A DNA stretch of 40,909 nucleotides from an uncultured Clostridia bacterium (GCA_947631535.1 CANRLU010000007.1:1-40909); one strand, 5' to 3'. Counted from the stretch's first letter, positions 6,065-14,949 are shown. Made by a program: numbers and translations. Notes: generated from the letters alone by a model not told the origin.

Positions 6065-8011
6065 ATGGCAGCATTTGCTCCTATGGGCTTTTGGGGCCCG
6101 CCCGGCAGTGCGACGGAAAAGTTAAAAGAGCCGCCGCCGAAAAACATTAAAGAGGTTCCCGATTATCTTCGCCGGCTCCTCGGCGGATTCTTCTCAAGGC
6201 TCACCTACATCATCAGGCTGGTATGGGAGGCCAAAAAATCGCTCCTTTTAATGATGGTGTTTATGGCGGTGTTCAACGGCGTTTCGCCGGTCATCTCGGC
6301 ATATATCTCGGCTAACCTTTTAAACCACATAGCTTTGGTGCTCTCGCTCGATTCTCCCGAGTTTGCGCTGATAACATCTACCCTGTTGCCGGCGATGCTT
6401 CTGCAGTTCGGCTATATGTTCTTCGTGAACCTTATAAACGTCGTCAGCAATATGATAACCCGCACCTCAAGCGAAATAGTTACGAACCACGTAAAGTGCA
6501 AGATAATGAACAAGGCCAAGGAGATAGATATAGCCTCGTTTGATATGCCGGAATTCTACGAAAAATTCGAGAACGCCAACCGCGAGGCCGGCAGCCGTCC
6601 TATCGAGGTCATTCGCTCCACATTCGGCATCGTCAGCACCCTCATCTCGGCGATAAGCTTTATTCTCATACTTTCGGCCGTGGCGTGGTTCGCGCCGCTC
6701 ATAGTCATCATTCTCTCGGTCCCGAGTGCGATAATCACGTTCTCCTACCGCCGCAAGAACTTCCGCTATATGCGCCGCCACTCGAAAGAGCGCAGGCAGA
6801 TGTCCTATTACTCCGATATGCTCGTCAACAAGGATATGGTAAAAGAGATACGCCTCTTCGGCCTTTCCGACACGTTTATCTTCAACTACAAAAAGGTGTT
6901 CGAACGCTATTTTGCGGGAATCCGCCGTCTGATAACCGTCGAGGGGATATGGAACATCGCCATCTCGCTTGTAACGACCTCGGTCAACTGCGCGCTGTTC
7001 TTCTTCATCGCCTACACGGTGACCGTCGGCAGCGGGCAGATAGGCGACTACTCGCTCTATACCGGAGCTCTTACCTCTATCGCAAACTGCGTTGCGGGGC
7101 TTGTTGCAACGAGCTCGAGCATATATGAGGGCACGCTGTTCATAGACAATATGATAGTCTTTATGAACGAGAAAAAGCACATCGTCGCCCTCGCCGACGA
7201 GCCGCTCCACGTTACCCGCCACATCGGCCACACGATAGAATTCAGGAACGTTTCCTTCCGCTATCCCGGCACCGAGAGGGACGTCCTCAAGAACATAAGC
7301 TTCGTTATTAACCCCGGCGACACCGTTGTGCTCGTCGGCCTTAACGGCGCGGGCAAGACCACGCTTTTAAAGCTTTTGACCCGCCTCTATGACCCGACCG
7401 CGGGGACTATCCTCCTCGACGGGCAGGATATCCGCAACTACGACACCGACGAGCTCTACGCGATGTACGGAGTTATCTTCCAGGACTTCGGAAAATACGC
7501 CTTTACGGTCAACGAGAACATCTCGTTCGGTGAGATATCCAAGCCGATGAATCAGGAGAACATAAAGGCCGCCGCGACCGCCAGCGCCGCCGACGAATTC
7601 ATCACCCACCTGCCCGACGGCTACAACACCCCGCTTATGAGGGTGTTTGAGCTGAACGGAATAGAGCCGTCGATAGGGCAGTGGCAGAAGCTCGCGATTG
7701 CAAGGGCGTTCTACTCCGATTCGGATATACTTATCCTCGACGAGCCCACCGCCTCGCTCGACGCCATAGCCGAGCAGGAGATATTCAACCAGTTCGACCG
7801 CCTGCGCAAGGACAAGACTACCTTCTTTGTGTCGCACAGGCTTTCGAGCGCCACGCTCGCGAATAAGATACTCGTGCTTGAGAACGGCGTCCTCGCCGAA
7901 ACGGGCACGCACTCCGAGCTGATGAAGAAGGAAGGCATTTATTACGAGCTGTTCTCGACCCAGGCGGCGAGATACATAAATGCCGATCAGGAGCCGGAAA
8001 CGGCGAAGTGA
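6065..8011 (+). CDS. ABC transporter, fused permease and ATPase (exporter type)
   Basis: 648 residues with AGGAGG before ATG. A proline-rich N-terminal leader (to about 40) precedes an exporter-type membrane domain with about six helices (55-330) and an ATPase domain (about 385-625). Walker A is GLNGAGKT (~425-432), the Q loop is VIFQDF, Walker B is DILILDEP, and the H loop is FVSHRLS. The signature motif is unusual: SIGQWQ (~536-541) in place of LSGGQ. A single-gene half transporter would act as a homodimer. No peptide precursor, peptidase or regulator lies next to it, so the substrate is unknown; this group includes peptide and drug exporters. It has its own promoter and a terminator-like hairpin follows. 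Confidence 0.85.
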   Translation: MAAFAPMGFWGPPGSATEKLKEPPPKNIKEVPDYLRRLLGGFFSRLTYIIRLVWEAKKSLLLMMVFMAVFNGVSPVISAYISANLLNHIALVLSLDSPEFALITSTLLPAMLLQFGYMFFVNLINVVSNMITRTSSEIVTNHVKCKIMNKAKEIDIASFDMPEFYEKFENANREAGSRPIEVIRSTFGIVSTLISAISFILILSAVAWFAPLIVIILSVPSAIITFSYRRKNFRYMRRHSKERRQMSYYSDMLVNKDMVKEIRLFGLSDTFIFNYKKVFERYFAGIRRLITVEGIWNIAISLVTTSVNCALFFFIAYTVTVGSGQIGDYSLYTGALTSIANCVAGLVATSSSIYEGTLFIDNMIVFMNEKKHIVALADEPLHVTRHIGHTIEFRNVSFRYPGTERDVLKNISFVINPGDTVVLVGLNGAGKTTLLKLLTRLYDPTAGTILLDGQDIRNYDTDELYAMYGVIFQDFGKYAFTVNENISFGEISKPMNQENIKAAATASAADEFITHLPDGYNTPLMRVFELNGIEPSIGQWQKLAIARAFYSDSDILILDEPTASLDAIAEQEIFNQFDRLRKDKTTFFVSHRLSSATLANKILVLENGVLAETGTHSELMKKEGIYYELFSTQAARYINADQEPETAK

Positions 8012-8023
8012 TATCAAAACAAA

Positions 8024-8055
8024 CCCCCGCCCAAGAGGCCTTCTCTCGGGCGGGG
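8024..8055 (-). terminator. Terminator of typA
   Basis: CCCCGCCC (8025-8032) pairs with GGGCGGGG (8048-8055), with an AGAG/CTCT extension inside. On the minus strand the stem runs into GTTTGTTTTG. It may also slow transcription coming from the ABC exporter gene. Confidence 0.7.
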
Positions 8056-8070
8056 TCGCTTATGCGGAAA

Positions 8071-9891
8071 TTATTTCAGCTTTGCGCTGTCCTTGGCGCG
8101 CTGGACGTTTGAAAGCGTCTTCTTGCGGAGGCGGATATTCTTCGGTGTGACTTCAACGAGCTCGTCGTCGGCGATAAATTCAAGGCTGTCTTCAAGGCTG
8201 AATATCCTCGGCGGAATGAGCCTTAAGGCGTCGTCCGAGCCGCTCGCACGGGTGTTGGTGAGGTGCTTGCGCTTGCATACGTTTACAACAAGGTCGCCCG
8301 GCTTGGGCGAAACGCCGACTATCATTCCCTCATAGACCGGTACTCCCGCGCCGATGAACAGCGCGCCGCGCTCCTGGGCGTTGTAAAGCCCGTAGGTGAC
8401 CGCTTCGCCCGCTTCAAACGCCACGAGCGAGCCGGAGGTCCTGCGCGGGATATCTCCTTTATATGGCTCGTAGCCGTGGAACACCGAGCTCATAATGCCC
8501 TCGCCCTTGGTGTCGGTCAGAAATTCGTTGCGGTAGCCGAAAAGTCCTCTCGCGGGAACGTGGAACACCACTCTCATTCTCGAACCCATCGGCGTCATAG
8601 AGACCATTTCGCCCTTACGGGTGCCCATCTTCTCCATTACCGCGCCGACAGACGCCTCGGGAACGTCTACAACGAGTTCCTCTATCGGCTCGCAGAGCTT
8701 GCCGTCAACCTCTTTATAGAGCACTCTCGGCGTTGAAACGCCCATTTCGTAGCCCTCGCGGCGCATATTCTCTATGAGAATAGAGAGGTGCATCTCTCCT
8801 CTTCCCGCGACTTTAAAGGAGTCGGTCGAATCGGTCTCGGAGACGCGGAGCGAAACGTCCTTCAAAAGCTCCCTGAAAAGCCTTTCGCGGAGGTGGCGGG
8901 AGGTGACGTATTTGCCCTCCTTGCCGGCAAAAGGAGAGTCGTTGACCGAAAACGTCATCTCGACGGTCGGCTCGCTTATCTTAACGAACGGCAGAGGCTC
9001 GAAATTCTGCCAGTCGCATATCGTGTCGCCTATGGTGATGTTCTCTATGCCGCTGATGCACACGATGTCGCCGACGGTGGCGGTCTCGGCGGGGGTGCGC
9101 TCAAGCCCGTTTATCTGGTAGAGCGTTACCACCTTTCCTCGGTATTCCTTTTTGGTGTGGTGATAGTCGCCTATCATCACTTCCTGATTTACCTTTATCG
9201 AGCCGCGCTCGATCTTTCCTATCGCAATTCTGCCGACATAGTCGTTGTAGTCGATAGAGCTCACGAGCATCTGGAGCGGCTTGTCGGGGTCGCCCTCCGG
9301 CGCGGGAATATAATCGAGTATCTTGTCAAATAGCGGGGTGAGGTCGGTCCCCTGAACGTGCTCGTCCTCCGAGCAGGTGCCGTCTCTGCCAGAGCAGAAG
9401 AGGATAGGGCTGTCGAGCTGCTCGTCCGAGGCGTTGAGGTCCATAAGGAGCTCGTAGCACTCGTCTATTACCTCGTCGATGCGCGCATCGGGGCGGTCTA
9501 TCTTATTTATCACGATTATCACGCGGTGGCCGAGTTCGAGGGCGTGCTGCAAAACAAAGCGGGTCTGCGGCATAGGGCCCTCTGCGGCGTCCACCAAGAG
9601 GATAACGCCGTCCACCATTTTGAGTATGCGCTCTACCTCTCCGCCGAAGTCGGCATGGCCGGGGGTATCGACGATGTTTATTTTCACGTCTTTATAAACC
9701 ACCGAGGTGTTTTTTGCGAGAATGGTTATCCCGCGCTCGCGCTCGATGTCGTTCGAGTCCATAACGCGCTCGTTGACCACCTGATTCTGACGGAACGTGC
9801 CGCTCTGCCTCAGCATGCCGTCAACGAGGGTGGTCTTTCCGTGATCGACGTGGGCAATTATCGCGACGTTCCTTAAATCGTTTCTTACCAA
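8071..9891 (-). CDS. typA: Ribosome-associated GTPase TypA/BipA
   Basis: 606 residues from a TTG at 9891, giving an N-terminus [20 protein letters not shown]. The open frame extends to 9957, but a good promoter (9929-9957) lies inside that extension, so translation cannot start there; the site GGGAGAG stands before the TTG. Motifs are AHVDHGKTT (G1), RGITI (G2), [10 protein letters not shown] (G3) and NKIDRPDAR (G4), followed by EF-G-like domains and the TypA-specific C-terminus with CKRKHLTN and ASGSDDA. TypA is a translational GTPase that binds the 70S ribosome and helps ribosome assembly and stress adaptation. Length matches the family. Confidence 0.95.
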   Translation of the reverse strand: MVRNDLRNVAIIAHVDHGKTTLVDGMLRQSGTFRQNQVVNERVMDSNDIERERGITILAKNTSVVYKDVKINIVDTPGHADFGGEVERILKMVDGVILLVDAAEGPMPQTRFVLQHALELGHRVIIVINKIDRPDARIDEVIDECYELLMDLNASDEQLDSPILFCSGRDGTCSEDEHVQGTDLTPLFDKILDYIPAPEGDPDKPLQMLVSSIDYNDYVGRIAIGKIERGSIKVNQEVMIGDYHHTKKEYRGKVVTLYQINGLERTPAETATVGDIVCISGIENITIGDTICDWQNFEPLPFVKISEPTVEMTFSVNDSPFAGKEGKYVTSRHLRERLFRELLKDVSLRVSETDSTDSFKVAGRGEMHLSILIENMRREGYEMGVSTPRVLYKEVDGKLCEPIEELVVDVPEASVGAVMEKMGTRKGEMVSMTPMGSRMRVVFHVPARGLFGYRNEFLTDTKGEGIMSSVFHGYEPYKGDIPRRTSGSLVAFEAGEAVTYGLYNAQERGALFIGAGVPVYEGMIVGVSPKPGDLVVNVCKRKHLTNTRASGSDDALRLIPPRIFSLEDSLEFIADDELVEVTPKNIRLRKKTLSNVQRAKDSAKLK

Positions 9892-9928
9892 TTCTATCTC
9901 TCCCTGGTTAATTTCATTCCAAATTAGT

Positions 9929-9957
9929 ATTATACTATCCCGAAAAAAGCAAATCAA
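9929..9957 (-). promoter_or_regulatory. Sigma-A promoter of typA
   Basis: On the minus strand -35 TTGATT (9952-9957), spacer of 17 and -10 TATAAT (9929-9934). Transcription should begin near 9922, about 30 bases before the TTG start. Confidence 0.8.
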
Positions 9958-10022
9958 TAGGAATTTTTAACAGAAGTGAAAACCCCTCGGGGCGTGATGA
10001 TTGGCGAAATTGCGCGGTTTGC

Positions 10023-11255
10023 TCAGGAATAGCCGTGGTTGCTCTGGAAAATATTGATGTTTCCTCGCGTGAGGTCGAGCTCGTTTTTGAGCCGCGCCGG
10101 AAAGATGATATCTTTGCCGAAGCGTTCGCGCAGGCTGTCCGACACCTCGCCGAGCTTTTCCTCGCGCTCGAGCCTGCGGCTGTCGCAGAAAAAGCTGTTC
10201 TGCCGCGCAAGCGAATCGGGGTAAAGATATATCGCCCTTATGCCCACCGCCCTGACAGGCAGGCGCCAGTCGAACCGCGCCTTGAAAAGCTCGAATCCCG
10301 CCTGCGCGAAGCTCTGGGACGAGCGCATAGGCACGCTCAGCACCGTCTGATATTCGCGGTATGTGAGGTCGTTGGTCTTCACGCTCACCGTTACTCCGCC
10401 CGCACAGAGCTTTTCCCGCCGCAGCTGCCGCGTCACCTCCTCCGAGAGCCCCAAAAGAGTCCGCCACACTTCGGCGTCGGTGTAGAGGTCGCGGGGGAGG
10501 GTGGTAGAGCTTCCGACGGATTTTATCTCGCGCTTATAGCTCTGCTCGTGCACCACGGCGTCGTCATAGCCGTTTACGGCGCGCCAGAGCCATATTCCGC
10601 TCTTGCCAAGATGCCTCACAAGTATGTCGGGGTCGGTCTTTGCGAGGTCGCCGAGGGTGCGTATCCGCAGCTTTTGGAGCCGCCCGAAGGTCGCCGGCCC
10701 CACACCGATTATCTCACCCACCCCGAGTGGATATATCTTTTCGCGAAAATTTTCGGGAGAGAGCAGGGTAACGGCGTCGGGCTTTTTCATATCCGAACCG
10801 AGCTTGGCGAGCACCTTTGTAAAGCTCACCCCGACTGAGATCGTGAGCCCCGTCTCGGCTTTTACGGTCTCGCGTATTTTATTAGCTATCTCCTCCGAGC
10901 TCCCGAAGAGGTAGTGAGAGCCGGTGACGTCGAGCCAGCACTCGTCCATTCCGAACGGCTCCACCATATCGGTCCAGCGCTGATATATCGCCCTAACCTG
11001 CTTTGATATCGCCGAATATTTTTCCATATGCGGCGGAATTATGACAATGTCGGGGCATTTTTGCCTCGCTTCGAAGATTTTGTCGCCGGTTTTTATCCCG
11101 AACGCCCGAGCCTCGTAGTTTTTTGCCAAAACTATCCCCGCGCGGGCCTCCTGCGAGCCGCACACCGCCACCGGCTTGCCGAGAAGTGAGGGGTCGTCGC
11201 GGCACTCGACCGAGGCGTAGAAGTTGTTGAGGTCGCAGTGAAGAATGTCTTTCAT
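10023..11255 (-). CDS. dinB: DNA polymerase IV (Y family)
   Basis: 410 residues from ATG 11255, with AAGGAGG upstream; the longer frame to 11408 runs through the promoter and is not used. Signatures are HCDLNNFYASVEC at the N-terminus, YSAISKQVRAIY, the catalytic FGMDECWLDVTG, SVGVSFTKVLAKLGSDMKKPDA, and helix-hairpin-helix GVGEIIGVGPATFGRLQKL, then a little-finger domain. It is an error-prone translesion polymerase. Two LexA-type boxes in its promoter place it under SOS control. The last residues do not show an obvious beta-clamp peptide. A long hairpin upstream shields it from the UPF0210 operon. Confidence 0.95.
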   Translation of the reverse strand: MKDILHCDLNNFYASVECRDDPSLLGKPVAVCGSQEARAGIVLAKNYEARAFGIKTGDKIFEARQKCPDIVIIPPHMEKYSAISKQVRAIYQRWTDMVEPFGMDECWLDVTGSHYLFGSSEEIANKIRETVKAETGLTISVGVSFTKVLAKLGSDMKKPDAVTLLSPENFREKIYPLGVGEIIGVGPATFGRLQKLRIRTLGDLAKTDPDILVRHLGKSGIWLWRAVNGYDDAVVHEQSYKREIKSVGSSTTLPRDLYTDAEVWRTLLGLSEEVTRQLRREKLCAGGVTVSVKTNDLTYREYQTVLSVPMRSSQSFAQAGFELFKARFDWRLPVRAVGIRAIYLYPDSLARQNSFFCDSRRLEREEKLGEVSDSLRERFGKDIIFPARLKNELDLTRGNINIFQSNHGYS

Positions 11256-11273
11256 CGGGCTTGCCTCCTTACA

Positions 11274-11320
11274 GAACATTTGTTCTATATCATAATAGCA
11301 CATATGTTCGATTTTGTAAA
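11274..11320 (-). promoter_or_regulatory. SOS promoter of dinB with two LexA boxes
   Basis: Minus-strand -35 TTTACA (11315-11320), spacer 17, -10 TATTAT (11292-11297). A perfect Gram-positive LexA box GAAC-N4-GTTC lies just downstream of the -10 (11274-11285). A second box with one mismatch (GCAC-ATAT-GTTC, 11298-11309) fills the spacer. A repressor on either would block RNA polymerase. Confidence 0.88.
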
Positions 11321-11324
11321 GAGG

Positions 11325-11372
11325 AAAAAAGCGACGGAAAGAGTGATAAAAAGTCACATTTGTTTCCGTCGC
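11325..11372 (-). terminator. Hairpin terminator upstream of dinB
   Basis: GCGACGGAAA (11331-11340) pairs with TTTCCGTCGC (11363-11372), with an inner GTGA/TCAC stem. On the minus strand it ends in TTTTTT. It should stop read-through from the UPF0210 operon before the dinB promoter. Confidence 0.7.
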
Positions 11373-11399
11373 TTTCGTCGTTTGCTTCGATCTCGACCG

Positions 11400-11482
11400 A
11401 CCCCTCACCTCGAGGAGAGGGTATTTTAGCTCCTCGAATACACTTTAGAGGCAGGCTTGACCGAAAACTTTTAAGTTTTATG
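11400..11482 (+). repeat. Degraded partial copy of the multi-hairpin repeat
   Basis: The tail GGCTTGACCGAAAACTTTTA (11454-11473, continuing AGTTTT) matches the end of the full copy at 13398-13600. A palindromic CCCTC/GAGGG hairpin (about 11401-11421) lies upstream of it. The conserved front half of the repeat is missing. Confidence 0.6.
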
Positions 11483-11511
11483 TACCTCATTCTTACTTTT
11501 CCGTAATTTTC

Positions 11512-11543
11512 CCAAAAAATCCCCGACGGCTGCCCGTCGGGGG
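11512..11543 (-). terminator. Terminator of the UPF0210/ACT operon
   Basis: CCCCGACGG (11521-11529) pairs with CCGTCGGGG (11534-11542). On the minus strand it is followed by ATTTTTTGGG. It lies just after the stop of the UPF0210 gene. Confidence 0.88.
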
Positions 11544-11550
11544 AGTAAAA

Positions 11551-12906
11551 TCAGTTTTTGAGGCTGTGGAGCGGCGCGGGGATCTGCCCTCCGCGGTTTA
11601 TGAACTTCGAGGGCGACATTTTATTTACCCTCATTATCGGCGCGTGCCCGAAAAGCCCGCCCCAATCGAGCTCCTCGCCGTCAGTGCGGCCTATCGCGGG
11701 AATCACCCTAACGGCGGTGGTCTTCGAATTTATCATTCCTATTGCCGCTTCGTCGGCGATAATGCCGGCTATCGCGTCGGCGGTGGTGTCGCCGGGAATG
11801 GCTATCATATCCAGCCCGACCGAGCATACCGCAGTCATCGCCTCAAGCTTTTCTATCGTAAGCGAGCCGCTCTTGGCGTCGGCTATCATTCCCGCGTCCT
11901 CCGAGACGGGTATGAACGCTCCCGAGAGCCCTCCGACAGACGAACAGGCCATAACTCCGCCCTTTTTCACGGCGTCGTTTAAAAGCGCGAGGCAGGCCGT
12001 AGTGCCGGGAGCTCCGCACTGCTCGAGGCCTATCTCCTCAAGGATATGTGCCACGCTGTCGCCGACGGCGGGGGTGGGCGCAAGGGAGAGGTCAACTATG
12101 CCGAACGGCACGCCGAGACGCTCCGAAGCCGTTACGCCTACGAGCTGTCCCACGCGGGTTATCTTATAGGCAGTGGTTTTGATTATGTTGCACACCTCGT
12201 TGATATCGGCGTCGGGGTGCTTTGCAAGGGCCGAGCGGACAACGCCCGGTCCCGAAACGCCAACGTTTATTATGCAGTCGGGCTCACCCACGCCGTGATA
12301 AGCTCCGGCCATAAAGGGGTTGTCGTCCACGGAGTTGCAGAACACAACGAGCTTTGCCGCGCCGAAGCAGTCGGAATCAACGGTGGCCTCGGCCGTTTCG
12401 CGGACTATCCTGCCCATAAGCTTGCAGGCGTCGAGGTTTATGCCGGTCTTGGTCGAGCCGATATTTACCGAAGAACATACCCGCGAGGTCTTGGCCAGGG
12501 CCTCGGGAATGGATTCTATGAGTTCGCGGTCGCCGGCGGCGAAGCCCTTCTGAACGAGCGCCGAATATCCCCCGATGAGGTTCACGCCCACGGCCTCGGC
12601 GGCCCTGTCCATAGTAAGCGCGAATTTAACGGGACTTTGACGGCAGGCGGCCGAAACTATCGCTATCGGCGTCACCGATATCCGCTTGTTTATAATAGGT
12701 ATGCCGTATTCCTTTTCTATCTCCTCGCCTACTTTTACAAGGTCTTTTGCGCGCGAGGTTATTTTGTTGTATACCTTTTTGCAGGCTTTGTCTATATCGC
12801 TGTCAACGCAGTCGAGAAGCGAGATGCCCATAGTTATCGTTCTTATATCGAGACACTCGTCCTGTATCATTCTTATCGTTTCAAGAATATCGCTTATATT
12901 CAGCAT
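11551..12906 (-). CDS. UPF0210 / PFL family protein (DUF711)
   Basis: 451 residues, full length for the family. Recognisable stretches are [20 protein letters not shown] at the N-terminus, [74 protein letters not shown] and [17 protein letters not shown]. The fold resembles glycyl-radical enzymes, but the biochemical role of the family is not established. It is paired with a short ACT-domain gene, an arrangement common in Firmicutes that suggests the ACT protein senses an amino acid or related ligand and modulates this partner. The start has only a weak GGTGATGAT site. It is cytoplasmic, with no signal or membrane segment. Confidence 0.9.
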   Translation of the reverse strand: MLNISDILETIRMIQDECLDIRTITMGISLLDCVDSDIDKACKKVYNKITSRAKDLVKVGEEIEKEYGIPIINKRISVTPIAIVSAACRQSPVKFALTMDRAAEAVGVNLIGGYSALVQKGFAAGDRELIESIPEALAKTSRVCSSVNIGSTKTGINLDACKLMGRIVRETAEATVDSDCFGAAKLVVFCNSVDDNPFMAGAYHGVGEPDCIINVGVSGPGVVRSALAKHPDADINEVCNIIKTTAYKITRVGQLVGVTASERLGVPFGIVDLSLAPTPAVGDSVAHILEEIGLEQCGAPGTTACLALLNDAVKKGGVMACSSVGGLSGAFIPVSEDAGMIADAKSGSLTIEKLEAMTAVCSVGLDMIAIPGDTTADAIAGIIADEAAIGMINSKTTAVRVIPAIGRTDGEELDWGGLFGHAPIMRVNKMSPSKFINRGGQIPAPLHSLKN

Positions 12907-12944
12907 ATCATCACCAACCGTCAGCTAAAAATATTTCCCGATAA

Positions 12945-13214
12945 CTATATGTGATGCATGGTATTGAAGATGTCTTCGTGCATGACAAAAATCGAGAGGC
13001 CGAGCGACTTGCCGAGCTCGGTCATTCTGTCGGCAAGACTGCTCAAGGGGATATTCAGCCCCGTTATATCCACGAGCATTACCATGGCGAAAACGTCCTG
13101 AAGCACCGACTGCGTTACCTCGGTGACGTTGGCGTTGCACTCGGCGCACATCGCCGAAACTTTTGCGAGTATCCCTACGGCGTCCTTGCCAATAACAGAA
13201 ATTACCGCTTTCAT
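12945..13214 (-). CDS. Stand-alone ACT domain protein (UPF0237)
   Basis: 89 residues, one ACT domain: KAVISVIGKDAVGILAKVSA (2-21) is the ligand-binding first strand and helix, then NVTEVTQSVLQDVFAMVMLV (29-48). ACT domains bind amino acids and control enzymes or transcription. GGAGG precedes ATG 13214. Thirty-eight bases separate it from the UPF0210 gene, which is almost always its partner, so one operon is likely. A near-consensus sigma-A promoter lies upstream at 13289-13317. The ligand is unknown. Confidence 0.92.
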   Translation of the reverse strand: MKAVISVIGKDAVGILAKVSAMCAECNANVTEVTQSVLQDVFAMVMLVDITGLNIPLSSLADRMTELGKSLGLSIFVMHEDIFNTMHHI

Positions 13215-13288
13215 ATTTTATCCTCCAAACCGATTTATGTTTTTATGGCGCTCATAGTATCGGGCGCCCGTGCAAATTCTGATTCAAT

Positions 13289-13317
13289 ATTATCTCACAA
13301 AAGCCGCAATTTGTCAA
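13289..13317 (-). promoter_or_regulatory. Sigma-A promoter of the ACT/UPF0210 operon
   Basis: On the minus strand TTGACA (13312-13317), a 17-base spacer and GATAAT (13289-13294). One base from consensus. Confidence 0.85.
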
Positions 13318-13369
13318 TATGCGTGGCAGGGAGGTATGGAAGCAAGAAAGTTGCGGCGCCCGTCGATAT

Positions 13370-13401
13370 TTTCCTGCCGCGAGGCGGGAAACTTTTTATT
13401 T
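13370..13401 (+). terminator. Plus-strand terminator-like hairpin with no gene before it
   Basis: TTTCCTGCC (13370-13378) pairs with GGCGGGAAA (13383-13391) around a GCGA tetraloop and is followed by CTTTTTATTT. No plus-strand gene ends here; the adjoining genes are both on the minus strand. It may end a short unannotated RNA or belong to the repeat that follows. Confidence 0.55.
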
Positions 13402-13600
13402 GCCTCGCTCACCGCTCGGCAAATGGGGAACCCCCGGCGAGGGTTCCCCAGGTCAAAACAGTCCACCGGACTGTTTTGACCTCCCTTCCTGCGCTTTTTG
13501 CGTAAAGGATTTCGCAGCCTGCGGGCTGCGACCAGAGGCTACTCGCCTCTGGACTCTCGCAAGCCTTTTGAAAAAGGCTTGACCGAAAACTTTTAAGTTT
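13398..13600 (+). repeat. Multi-hairpin repeat, copy A (~200 bp)
   Basis: Successive stems: ATTTGCC/GGCAAAT (13398-13424), TGGGGAACCC/GGGTTCCCCA (13424-13450), a 14-bp GGTCAAAACAGTCC/GGACTGTTTTGACC (13451-13481), GCAGCC-TGCG-GGCTGC, CAGAGGC/GCCTCTG and AAGCCTTTT/AAAAGGCTT, then the end motif ACCGAAAACTTTTAAGTTT. The same order of stems occurs in reverse orientation at 37075-37274. Together with the promoter and the hairpin at 13370 it fills the gap between the ACT gene and spoIIP. No transposase or coding potential; short open frames in it are accidental. Confidence 0.85.
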
Positions 13601-13617
13601 ATGTGACCCATCTCCCC

Positions 13618-14799
13618 TTACCTCAGCTCCAGCCCCTTTATGACCTCCGCAAGGCTCTGACCTACGAGGCTGCCGCTGTAAACGGCTTCGTCGAGCGAGT
13701 TGGCGTTGGAGCCCATCTCGATGAGAAACGACCCGTGCGTGAGCTCCTGATTGTAATTCCGCTCGTCAAAGAGTATCGGACGGGTGAGACCGGGCCAGTC
13801 GCTTTCCATACGCGATTGCAGCCGCGAGGCCACCCGCAGGTTATAGCGGTATTGCGGAACGTTGGTGCAGCCGCAGATTATCATTACCTGCGCCGCACTG
13901 CGGCCGTTTATCTCGACGGCGGGCGCATAGCGCACCGAGTCCTCCTCGATGGCATCGCGGTGGACGTCGATAACTATCTTTATGCTCGGATATTCCTTTA
14001 AATACTCCTCGACCGTCTTCGCGCTGCGGTCGTAGGCGCCGGTGTAATGGGGATAATCGTGAACCGTCTCGTCGTGGATAACGCCTATTCCCGCCTTTTC
14101 AAGCTCCGAGGCTATGGCTTCGCCCACCGCCGCAACGCTCTTGTCGAGCTCGGTCGTGCGGGAGGAAAACGAATCGTCGTAAAAGTCGCGCTCATAGGGC
14201 TCGTAACTCTCGGTAGTGTGGGTGTGCATTATGAGCACCAGCGGCCCCGCGTCGATGTCTACCTCAAAATCCGGCTCGCGGGAGCACTGCTCAAGAAGAT
14301 ACTCCGGGTCGATATCGGTGCAGTTGCGAAGAAGTCCGCCCTCCGGCAGCTCGAGATATGTAGTTGACGGGCGGTAGGAATAAGCCCTGCGGACTATCTC
14401 TCCGCTCCTGTTATCCTGCTTTTCGGGATAAGGGAGCCCTTCGCCCTGCGCTTCTTCCGTTTCTTCCGGCTCGGGCTCCTCAGTTTCCTGCGGAGCGGCC
14501 TCTATGTCGCACCCGCCGAAGCCCGAAAGCCTTATAAGCTCACCGGCGAGCTTCGGGCTCACCGCTACCGGCTCCGGCTCCTTGGGCTCCTGCTCCGAGG
14601 CCGGCTCTTCGGCGCTTTTGGCGGGCATGCCTAAGGTATTGAGTTTTGCCGACATTACCGCCAGCCCCTTGCAGCCTATCGTCCCCGAACCGAAGACAAA
14701 GTTGCCCATAAGCGTGAGCGCCGCAAAAAATGCGAGCGCCGCCGCACCTCCGGCGGCAAGATCGGCCGCCCTGCGTCCTGAATTTTTCAACACGATCAC
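13618..14799 (-). CDS. spoIIP: Stage II sporulation protein P (cell wall amidase/endopeptidase)
   Basis: 393 residues. A membrane segment (about 15-37) precedes a Pro/Glu-rich linker and the catalytic domain (about 190-393). Family motifs are LVLIMHTHTTESY (first zinc His and Glu), VGEAIASELEKAGIGVIHDE, IKIVIDVHRDA and GSFLIEMGSNANSLDEA. SpoIIP cuts peptidoglycan, with SpoIID and SpoIIM, during engulfment of the forespore. The start is uncertain: GTG 14799, GTG 14793 and TTG 14790 all lie close to a weak AAGAAAGAG. No gpr or other spore gene adjoins it here. I found no convincing sigma-E promoter. Confidence 0.93.
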   Translation of the reverse strand: MIVLKNSGRRAADLAAGGAAALAFFAALTLMGNFVFGSGTIGCKGLAVMSAKLNTLGMPAKSAEEPASEQEPKEPEPVAVSPKLAGELIRLSGFGGCDIEAAPQETEEPEPEETEEAQGEGLPYPEKQDNRSGEIVRRAYSYRPSTTYLELPEGGLLRNCTDIDPEYLLEQCSREPDFEVDIDAGPLVLIMHTHTTESYEPYERDFYDDSFSSRTTELDKSVAAVGEAIASELEKAGIGVIHDETVHDYPHYTGAYDRSAKTVEEYLKEYPSIKIVIDVHRDAIEEDSVRYAPAVEINGRSAAQVMIICGCTNVPQYRYNLRVASRLQSRMESDWPGLTRPILFDERNYNQELTHGSFLIEMGSNANSLDEAVYSGSLVGQSLAEVIKGLELR

Positions 14800-14852
14800 T
14801 CTTTCTTAATAAAATTTTAATCGGATTGTTACCGAATGTAATCGAAGTGTTA

Positions 14853-14881
14853 TTGAAATCCTCAAAAAAATATGGTAATAT
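14853..14881 (+). promoter_or_regulatory. Sigma-A promoter of the VanY-like gene
   Basis: TTGAAA (14853-14858), spacer 17, TAATAT (14876-14881). It lies 69 bases before the ATG. Confidence 0.7.
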
Positions 14882-14949
14882 TATATCGGCGGAAAAAATA
14901 CTTCTATTTTTGCCGCCTGCTCAATAAACTTGATAAGGACGTGAAGAAA

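Noticed and set aside
12046-12954. 302-codon plus-strand frame opposite the UPF0210 gene
   Set aside because: Shadow of a strongly conserved gene with no motif of its own.
13319-13582. 87-codon frame with GKWGTPGEGSPGQNSPPDCF
   Set aside because: It is a reading of the hairpin repeat. The inverted copy at 37.1 kb yields nearly the same peptide. This reflects the repeat and not a protein family.
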